Shown one piece after another: positions 54,745-64,000 of a DNA stretch of 64,000 bases (positions are counted from its first letter, which is position 1; each line of letters begins with the position of its first letter). Below the pieces are notes generated by a model, which worked only from the letters and a program-made list of their open reading frames with translations, had not been told where the DNA came from and ran no database searches. Source of the DNA: Closterium sp. Naga37s-1 (lineage: Eukaryota; Streptophyta; Zygnematophyceae; Desmidiales; Closteriaceae); NCBI GenBank assembly GCA_947471745.1, contig CANJKZ010000775.1, positions 484,145 to 548,144 of the forward strand. Direction: 5' to 3'. A program made the translations under genes and the position numbers.

Positions 54745-57700
54745 GGAACAAGGGCCTAGCGTGTGCAAAATAGCAAGAATCAGGGCCTAGCGTGTGCAAA
54801 ATAGCAAGAACAAGGGCTAGCGTGTGCAAAATTGCAAGAACAAGGGCCTAGCGTGTGCAAAATTGCAAGAACAAGGGCCTAGCATGTGCAAAATTGCAAG
54901 AACAAGGGCCTAGCGTGTTGAAAATTGCAAGAACAAGGGCCTAGCGTGTGCAAAATAGCAGGAACAAGGGCCTAGCGTGTGCAAAATAGCAAGAACAAGG
55001 GCCTAGCGTGTGCAAAATTTCAAGAACAAGGGCCTAGCGTGTGCAAAATTGCAAGAACAAGGGCCTAGCGTGTGCAAAATTGCAAGAACAAGGGCCTAGC
55101 GTGTGCAGAATTGCAAGAACAAGGGCTTAGCGTGTGCAAAATTGCAAGAACAAGGGCCTAGCGTGTGCACAGAACAAGGGCCTAGCATGTGCAAAATAGA
55201 AAGAACAAGGGCGTAGCGTGTGCAAAATTTCAAGAACAAGGGCCTAGTGTGTGCAAAATTTCAAGAGCAAGGGCGTAGCATGTGCAAAATTGCAAGAACA
55301 AGGGCCTAGTGTGTGCAAAATTGCAAGAACAAGGGCCTAGCGAGTGCAAAATTGCAAGAACAAGGGCCTAGCGTGTGCAAAATTGCAAGAACAAGGGCCT
55401 AGCGTGTGCAATATTTCAAGAACAGGGGCCTAGCGAGTGCAAAATTGCAAGAACAAGGGCCTAGCGTGTGCAAAATTTCAAGAACAAGGGCCTAGCGTGT
55501 GCAAAATTTCAAGAACAGGGGCCTGGCGAGTGCAAAATTGCAAGAACAAGGGCCTAGCGAGTTCAAAATTGCAAGGAAAAGGGCCTAGCGTGTGCAAAAT
55601 TGCAAGAACAAGGGCCTAGCGTGTGCATAATTGCAAGAACAAGGGCATAGCGTGTGCAAAATAGCAGGAACAAGGGCCTAGTGTGTGCAAAATAGCAAGA
55701 ACAAGGGCCTAGCGTGTGCAAAATTGCAAGAACAAGGGCCTAGCGAGTGCAAAAGTGCAAGAACAAGGGCCTTGCGTGTGCAAATTTGCAAGAACAAGGG
55801 CCTCATGAGTGCAAAATTGCAAGAACAAGGGCCTAGCATGTGCAAAATTGCAAGAACAAGGGCCTAGCGTGTGCAAATTTCAAGAACAAGGGCCTAGCGT
55901 GTGCAAAATTGCAAGAAGAAGGGCCTAGTGTGTGCAAAATTTCAAGAACAAGGGCCTAGAGTGTGCAAAATTGCAAGAACAATGGCATAACGTGTGCAAA
56001 ATTGCAAGAACAAGGGCCTACCGTGTGCAAAATTGCAAGAACAAGGGCCTAGCGTGTGCACAGAACAAGGGCCTAGCATGTGCAAAATAGCAAGAACAAG
56101 GGCCTAGCGTGTGCACAGATTAAGGGCCTAGCATGTGCAAAATAGCAAAAACAAGGGCCTAGCGTGTGCAAAATTTCAAGAACAAGGGCCTAGCGTGCAA
56201 AATTGCAAGAACAAGGGCCTAGCGTGTGCAAAATTGCAAGAACAAGGGCCTAGCGTGTGCAAAATTTCAAGAACAGGGGCCTAGCGAGTGCAAAATTGCA
56301 AGAACAAGGGCCTAGCGTGTGCAAAATTTCAAGAACAAGGGCCTAGCGTGTGCAACATTTCAAGAACAGGGGCCTGGCGAGTGCAAAATTGCAAGAACAA
56401 GGGCCTAGCGAGTACAAAATTGCAAGGACAAGGGCCTAGCATGTGCAAAATTGCAAGAACAAGGGCCTAGATTGTGCAAAATTGCAAGAACAAGGGCCTA
56501 GCGTGTGCAAAATTGCAAGAACAAGGGCCTAGCGTGTGCAAAATTGCAAGAACAAGGGCTTAGCGTGTGCAAAATTGCAAGAACAAGGGCCTAGCGTGTG
56601 CAAAATTTCAAGAACAGGGGCCTAGCGAGTGCAAAATTGCAAGCACAAGGGCCTAGCGTGTGCAAAATTTCAAGAACAAGGGCCAAGCGTGTGCAAAATT
56701 GCAAGAACAAGGACCTAGCGAGTGCAAAATTGCAAGAACAAGGGCCTAGCGTGTGCAAAATTGCAAGAACAAGGGCCTAGCGTGTGCAAAATTTCAAGAA
56801 CAAGGGCCTAGCATGTGCAAAATAGCAAGAACAAGGGCCTAGTGTGTGCACAGAACAAGGGCCTAGCGTGTGCAAAATTGCAAGAACAAGGGCCTAGCAT
56901 GTGCAAAATAGCAAAAACAAGGGCATAGAGTGTGCAAAGTTTCAAGAACAAGGGCCTAGCGTGTGCAAAATAGCAAGAACAAGGGCCTAGCATGTGCAAA
57001 TTTTCAAGAACAAGGGCCTAGCGTGTGCAAAATTGCAAGAACAAGGGCCTAGCGTGTGCAAAATAGCAAGAACAAGGGCCTAGTGTGTGCAAAATTGCAA
57101 GAACAAGGGCCTAGAGTGTGCAAAATTGCAAGAACAAGGGCCTAGCATGTGCAAAATAGCAAGAACAAGGGCCTAGAGTGTGCAAAGTTTCAAGAGCAAG
57201 GGCCTAGTGTGTGCAAAATAGCAAGAACAAGGGCCTAGCGTGTGCAAAATTTCAAGAACAAGGGCCTAGCGTGTGCAAAATTTCAAGAACAAGGGCCTAG
57301 CGTGTGCAAACTTTCAAGAACAAGGGCGAAGCGTGTGCAAAATTGCAAGAACAAGGGCCTAGCGAGTGCAAAATTGCAAGAACAAGGGCCTAGCGAGTGC
57401 AAAATTGCAAGAACAAGGGCCTAGCGTGTGCAAAATTGCAAGAACAAGGGCCTAGCGTGTGCAAAATTTCAGGAACAAGGGCCTAGCGAGTGCAAAATTG
57501 CAAGAACAAGGGCCTAGCGTGTGCAAAATTTCAAGAACAAGGGCCAAGCGTGTGCAAAATTGGAAGAACAAGGGCCTAGCTTGTGTAAAATTGCAAGAAC
57601 AAGGGCCTAGCGTGTGCAAAATTGCAGAACAAGGGCCTAGCGTGTGCAAAATTTCAAGAACAAGGGCCTAGCATGTGCAAAATAGCAAGAACAAGGGCCT

Positions 57701-60700
57701 AGCGTGTGCAAACTTTCAAGAACAAGGGCCTAGCGTATGCAAAATAGCAAGAACAAGGGCATAGAGTGTGCAAAATTGCAAGAACCAGGGCCTAGCATGT
57801 GCAAAATAGCAAGAACGAGGGCCTAGAGTGTGCAAAGTTTCAAGAACAAGGGCCTAGCGTGTGCAAAATAGCAAGAACAAGGGCCTAGCATGTGCAAATT
57901 TTCAAGAACAATGGCCTAGAGTGTGCAAAATTGCAAGAACAAGGGCCTAGCATGTGCAAAATAGCAAGAACAAGGGCCTAGAGTGTGCAAAATTGCAAGA
58001 ACAAGGGCCTAGCATGTGCAAAATAGCAAGAACAAGGGCCTAGAGTGTGCAAAGTTTCAAGAGCAAGGGCCTAGCGTGTGCAAAATAGAAAGAACAAGGG
58101 CCTAGCATGTGCAATTTTTCAAGAGCAAGGGCCAAGCGTGTGCAAAATTGCAAGAACAAGGGCCTAGCTTGTGCAAAATAGCAAGAACAAGGGCCTAGTG
58201 TGTGCAAAATTGCAAGAACAAGGGCCTAGAGTGTGCAAAATAGCAAGAACAAGGTCCTAGCATGTGCAAAATAGCAAGAACAAGGGCCTAGCGTGTGCAA
58301 AATAGCAAGAACAAGGGCTAGCGTGTGCAAAATTGCAAGAACAAGGGCCTAGCGTGTGCAGAATTGCAAGAACAAGGGCCTAGCGTGTGCAAAATTGCAA
58401 GAAGAAGGGTCTAGCGTGTGCAAAATTGCAAGAACAAGCGCCTAGCATGTGCAAAATAGCAAGAACAAGGGCCTAGCGTGTGCAAAATAGCAAGAACAAG
58501 GGCCTAGCGTGTGCAAAATTGCAAGAACAAGGGCCTAGCGTGTGCAAAATTTCAAGAACAAGGGCCTAGCATGTGCAAAATAGCAAGAACAAGGGCCTAG
58601 CGAGTGCAAAATTTCAAGAACAAGGGCCTAGCGTGTGCAAAATTTCAAGAACAAGGGCCTAGCGTGTGCAAAATTTCAAGAACAAGGGCGTAGCGTGTGC
58701 AAAATTGCAAGAACAAGGGCCTAGCGAGTGCAAAATTGCAAGAACAAGGGCCTAGCGAGTGCAAAATTGCAAGAACAAGGGCCTAGCGTGTGCAAAATTG
58801 CAAGAACAAGGGCCTAGCGTGTGCAAAATTTCAGGAACAAGGGCCTAGCGAGTGCAAAATTGCAAGAACAAGGGCCTAGCGTGTGCAAAATTTCAAGAAC
58901 AAGGGCCAAGCGTGTGCGAAATTTCAAGAATGGGGCCCTGGCAAGTGCAAAATTGCAAGAACAAGGGCATAGCGTGTGCAAAATTGCAAGGACAAGGGCC
59001 TAGCGTGTGCAAAATTGCAAGAACAAGGGACTAGGGTGTGCAAAATTGGAAGAACAAGGGCCTAGTGTGTGTAAAATTGCAAGAACAAGGGCCTAGCGTG
59101 TGCAAAATTGCAGAACAAGGGCCTAGCGTGTGCAAAATTGCAAGAACAAGGGCCTAGCGTGTGCAAAATTTCAAGAACAAGGGCCTAGCATGTGCAAAAT
59201 AGCAAGAACAAGGGCCTAGCGTGTGCAAACTTTCAAGAACAAGGGCCTAGCGTGTGCAAAATAGCAAGAACAAGGGCATAGAGTGTGCAAAATTGCAAGA
59301 ACCAGGGCCTAGCATGTGCAAAATAGCAAGAATAAGGGCCTAGAGTGTGCAAAGTTTCAAGAACAAAGGCCTAGCGTGTGCAAAATAGCAAGAACAAGGG
59401 CCTAGCGTGTGCAAATTTTCAAGAACAAGGGCCTAGCGTGTGCAAAATTGCAAGAACAAGGGCCTAGCATGTGCAAAATAGCAAGAACAAGGGCCTAGTG
59501 TGTGCACAGAACAAGGGCCTAGCGTGTGCAAAATTGCAAGAACAAGGGCCTAGCATGTGCAAAATAGCAAGAACAAGGGCCTAGAGTGTGCAAAGTTTCA
59601 AGAACAAGGGCCTAGCATGTGCAAAATAGCAAGAACAAGGGCCTAGCATGTGCAATTTTTCAAGAACAATGGCCTAGCGTGTGCAAAATTGCAAGAACAA
59701 GGGCCTAGCGTGTGCAAAATAGCAAGAACAAGGGCCTAGTGTGTGCAAAATTGCAAGAACAAGGGCCTAGAGTGTGCAAAATTGCAAGAACAAGGGCCTA
59801 GCATGTGCAAAATAGAAAGAACAAGGGCCTAGAGTGTGCAAAGTTTCAAGAGCAAGGGCCTAGCGTGTGCAAAATAGCAAGAACAAGGGCCTAGCATGTG
59901 CAATTTTTCAAGAACAAGGGCCAAGCGTGTGCAAAATTGCAAGAACAAGGGCCTAGCTTGTGCAAAATAGCAAGAACAAGGGCCTAGTGTGTGCAAAATT
60001 GCAAGAACAAGGGCCTAGAGTGTGCAAAATAGCAAGAACAAGGGCCTAGCATGTGCAAAATAGCAAGAACAAGGGCCTAGCGTGTGCAAAATAGCAAGAA
60101 CAAGGGCTAGCGTGTGCAAAATTGCAAGAACAAGGGCCTAGCGTGTGCAGAATTGCAAGAACAAGGGCCTAGCGTGTGCAAAATTGCAAGAAGAAGGGCC
60201 TAGCGTGTGCAAAATTGCAAGAACAAGGGCCTAGCGTGTGCAAAATTGCAAGAACAAGGGCCTAGCGTGTGCAAAATTTCAAGAAGAAGGGTCTAGCGTG
60301 TGCAAAATTGCAAGAACAAGCGCCTAGCATGTGCAAAATAGCAGGAACAAGGGCCTAGCGTGTGCAAAATTTCAAGAACAAGGGCCTAGCGTGGGCAAAA
60401 TTTCAAGAAAAAGGGCGTAGCGTGTGCAAAATTTCAAGAACAAGGGCGTAACGTGTGCAAAATTGCAAGAACAAGGGCCTAGCGAGTGCAAAATTGCAAG
60501 AACAAGGGCCTAGCGAGTGCAAATTTTCTTGAAGAAGGGCCTAGCGAGTGCAAAATTGCAAGAACAAGGGCCTAGCTTGTGCAAAATTTCAAGAACAAGG
60601 GCCAAGCGTGTGCAAAATTTCAAGAATGGGGCCCTGGCAAGTGCAAAATTGCAAGAACAAGGGCATAGTGAGTGCAAAATTGCAAGGACAAGGGCCTAGC

Positions 60701-63700
60701 GTGTGCAAAATTGCAAGAACAAGGGACTAGGGTGTGCAAAATTGGAAGAACAAGGGCCTAGTGTGTGTAAAATTGCAAGAACAAGGGCCTAGCGTGTGCA
60801 AAATTGCAGAACAAGGGCCTAGCGTGTGCAAAATTGCAAGAACAAGGGCCTAGCGTGTGCAAAATTTCAAGAACAAGGGCCTAGCATGTGCAAAATTGCA
60901 AGAACAAGGGCCTAGCATGTGCAAATTTCAAGAACAAGGGCCTAGCGTGTGCAAATTTTCAAGAACAAGGGCCTAGCGTGTGCAAAATTGCAAGAACAAG
61001 GGCCTAGCATGTGCAAATAGCAAGAACAAGGGCCTAGTGTGTGCACAGAACAAGGGCCTAGCGTGTGCAAAATTGCAAGAACAAGGGCCTAGCATGTGCA
61101 AAATAGCAAGAACAAGGGCCTAGAGTGTGCAAAGTTTCAAGAACAAGGGCCTAGCGTGTGCAAAATAGCAAGAACAAGGGCCTAGCATGTGCAAATTTTC
61201 AAGAACAATGGCCTAGCGTGTGCAAAATTGCAAGAACAAGGGCCTAGCGTGTGCAAAATAGCAAGAACAAGGGCCTAGTGTGTGCAAAATTGCAAGAACA
61301 AGGGCCTAGAGTGTGCAAAATTGCAAGAACAAGGGCCTAGCATGTGCAAAATAGCAAGAACAAGGGCCTAGAGTGTGCAAAATTCAAGAGCAAGGGCCTA
61401 GCGTGTGCAAAATAGCAAGAACAAGGGCCTAGCATGTGCAATTTTTCAAGAACAAGGGCCAAGCGTGTGCAAAATTGCAAGAACAAGGGCCTAGCTTGTG
61501 CAAAATAGCAAGAACAAGGGCCTAGTGTGTGCAAAATTGCAAGAACAAGGGCCTAGAGTGTGCAAAATAGCAAGAACAAGGGGCCTAGCATGTGCAAAAT
61601 AGCAAGAACAAGGGCCTAGCGTGTGCAAAATAGCAAGAACAAGGGCTAGCGTGTGCAAAATTGCAAGAACAAGGGCCTAGCGTGTGCAGAATTGCAAGAA
61701 CAAGGGCCTAGCGTGTGCAAAATTGCAAGAACAAGGGCCTAGCGTGTGCAAAATTGCAAGAACAAGCGCCTAGCATGTGCAAAATAGCAGGAACAAAGGC
61801 CCTGCGTGTGCAAAATAGCAAGAACAAGGGCTTAGCGTGTGCGAAATTGCAAGAACAAGGGCCTAGCGTGTGCAAAATTGCAAGAACAAGGGCCTAGCAT
61901 GTGCAAAATTGCAAGAACAAGGGCCTAGCGTGTGCAAAATAGCAGGAACAAGGGCCTATCGTGTGCAAAATAGCAAGAACAAGGGCCTAGCGTGTGCAAA
62001 AATTTCAAGAACAAGGGCCTAGCGTGTGCAAAAATGCAAGAACAAGGGCCTAGCGTGTGCAAAATTGCAAGAACAAGGGCCTAGCATGTGCAAAATTGCA
62101 AGAACAGGGCCTAGCGTGTGCAAAATTGCAAGAACAAGGGCCTAGCGTGTGCAAAATTGCAAGAACAAGGGCCTAGCGTGTGCACAGAACAAGGGCCTAG
62201 CATGTGCAAAATAGCAAAAACAAGGGCCTAGCATGTGCAAAATTTCAAGAACAAGGGCCTAGCGTGTGCAAAATTTCAAGAACAAGGGCGTAGCGTGTGC
62301 AAAATTGCAAGAACAAGGGCCTAGCGAGTGCAAAATTGCAAGAACAAGGGCCTAGCGAGTGCAAAATTGCAAGAACAAGGGCCTAGTGTGTGCAAAATTG
62401 CAAGAACAAGGGCCTAGCGTGTGCAAAATTTCAAGATTAGGGGCCTAGCTAGTGCAAAATTGCAAGAACAAGGGCCTAGCATGTGCAAAATTTCAAGAAC
62501 AAGGGCCTAGCGTGTGCAAAAGTTCAAGAACAGGGGCTTGGCGAGTGCAAAATTGCAAGAACAAGGGCCTAGCGAGTGCCAAATTGCAAGGACAAGGGCC
62601 TAGCGTGTGCAAAATTGCAAGAACAAGGGCCTAGCATGTGCAAAATTGCAAGAACAAGGGCCTAGCGTGTCCAAAATAGCAAGAAAATGGGCCTAGCGTG
62701 TGCAAAATTGAAAGAACAAGGGCCTAGCGTGTGCAAAATAGCAAGAACAAAGGCATAGCGTGTGCAAAATTGCAAGAACAAGGGCCTAGTGTGTGCAAAA
62801 TAGCAAGAACAAGGGCCTAGCGTGTGCAAAATTGCAAGAACAAGACCTAGCGTGTGCAAAATTGCAAGAACAAGGGCCTAGGGTGTGCAAAATTGCAAGA
62901 ACAAGGGCCTAGCGTGTGCAAAATTGCATGAACAAGGGCCTAGCGTGTGCAAAATTGCAAGAACAAGGGCCTAGCGTGTGCAAAATTACAAGAACAAGGG
63001 CCTAGCGTGTGCAGAATTTCAAGAACAAGGGCCTAGCGAGTGCAAAACTGCAAGAACAAGGGCCTAGCGTGTGCAAAATTGCAAGAACAAGGTCTTAGCG
63101 TGTGCAAAACAGCAAGAACAAGGGCCTAGCGTGTCCAAAATTGCAAGAGCAAGGGCCTAGCGTGTGCAAAATTGCAAGAACAAGGGCCTAGCGTGTGAAA
63201 AATTGCAAGAACAAGGGCCTAGCGTGTGCAAAATTGCAAGAACAAGGGCCTAGCGTGTGCAGAATTGCAAGAACAAGGGCCTAGGGTGTGCAAAAGTGCA
63301 AGAACCAGGGCCAAGCATGTGCAAAATTGCAAGAACAAGGGCCTAGGGTGTGCAAAATTGCAAGAACAAGGGCCTAGCGTGTGTAAAATTGCAAGAACAA
63401 GGGCCTAGCGTGTGCAAAATTGCAAGAACAAGGGCCTAGCGTGTGCAAAATTGCAAGAACAAGGGCCTAGCATGTGCAAAATTGCAAGAACAAGGGCCTA
63501 GCGTGTGCAAAATTTCAAGAACAAGGGCCTAGCGTGTGCAAAATTGCAAGAACAAGGGCCTAGTGTGTGCAAAATTTCAAAAACAAGGGCCTAGAGTGTG
63601 CAAAATTGCAAGAACAATGGCCTAGCGTGTGCAAAATTGCAAGAACAAGGGCCTAGCGTGTGTAAAATTGCAAGAAGAAGAGCCTAGCGTGTGCACAGAA

Positions 63701-64000
63701 CAAGGGCCTAGCATGTGCAAAATAGCAAGAACAAGGGCCCTAGCGTGTGCAAAATTTCAAGAACAAGGGCCTAGCGTGTGCAAAATAGCAAGAACAAGGG
63801 CCTAGCGTGTGCAAATTTGCAAGAACAAGGGCCTAGCGTATGCAAAATTGCAAGAACAAGGGCCTAGCGCATGTGCAAAATAGCAAGAACAAGGGCTTGC
63901 GTGTGCAAAATAGCAAGAACAGGGCCTAGCGTGTGCAAATTTTCAAGAACAAGGGCCTAGCGTGTGCAAAATTGCAAAACAAGGGCCTATTGTGTGCAAA
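54745..64000. repeat. 31-bp satellite, block 4 (~298 monomers), runs off the window
   Basis: Same 31-bp monomer and orientation to the window end. Marker runs show larger higher-order structure: 55437-55867 resembles 32553-33224 but lacks about 241 bp, and the variant run at 57459 recurs near 58821 and 60517 (1362 and 1696 bases apart). Short GTGCACAGAACAAGGG monomers recur. The 60-70-codon open frames here arise where a monomer variant removes the regular TAG. No gene or other element is visible in these 9.3 kb. Confidence 0.94.

Noticed and set aside
20389..64000. Many 60-70-codon open frames in the 31-bp array (QNCKNKGLACAKLQEQG-type repeats) as small repeat proteins
   Set aside because: Because 31 is one more than a multiple of three, each frame meets the monomer's GCC-TAG once every 93 bases. 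The longer frames occur only where a variant (GCCTAT, GCCTGG, GCCTCA) removes one TAG. Length and sequence follow from the satellite, not from coding selection.
1..64000. Host protein-coding genes, tRNAs or rRNAs between the repeats
   Set aside because: Every stretch outside the retrotransposons is one of the two satellites. I saw no cloverleaf-like or rRNA-like segment and no frame unrelated to the elements.

Overview
This window looks like eukaryotic heterochromatin and contains no recognisable host gene. It holds two unrelated tandem satellites and six Ty1/copia-type LTR retrotransposon copies from two families, plus one solo LTR. The primer-binding sites match or resemble TGGTATCAGAGC, the initiator-tRNA-Met type common in plant copia elements. 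A green-plant lineage is therefore likely. A streptophyte alga is my guess from the GC-rich copia proteins, but nothing here proves it.

Layout. 1-8117: a ~365-bp satellite built from two diverged ~180-bp halves. It is interrupted at 3294-5326 by a short, internally deleted family-1 copia element (LTRs 126 bp, TSD AAATA). 8118-20388: two larger family-1 copies head-to-tail, sharing one LTR at 13702-13839. The first lacks its 5' end and the second ends at an LTR at 20259-20388. Both have broken gag-pol frames. This compound separates the 365-bp satellite from a 31-bp satellite that fills the rest of the window (about 23 kb, roughly 750 monomers, one orientation, higher-order repeats).

Inside the 31-bp array lie family-2 copia insertions. 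Element A (23937-30421) looks complete, with LTRs that look identical and an intact 1485-codon gag-pol. Element B (33594-46576, plus strand) is split by element C (37286-43774, minus strand, intact frame). A solo LTR, D, occupies 53878-54744. All four have 5-bp target duplications, and A and B entered the monomer at the same base (GGGCC).

The most informative points are: empty-site copies of the A and B insertions preserved in the same array; a mosaic LTR, with a near-identical 5' ~537 bp and a diverged 3' ~330 bp between subfamilies; the B/C nest, which forms interlocked inverted repeats with 3692-bp and 2797-bp arms; a conserved leader with a tiny uORF plus an AUG-UGA start-stop in family 2; and a repeated QQLREWY module in the family-1 polyprotein. 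Three of the four in-frame stops in family-1 copies are TAG at sites where a related copy has CAG.

No tRNA, rRNA, CRISPR array or telomeric array was seen. All comparisons were made by eye; counts of differences are what I could see, not alignment output.
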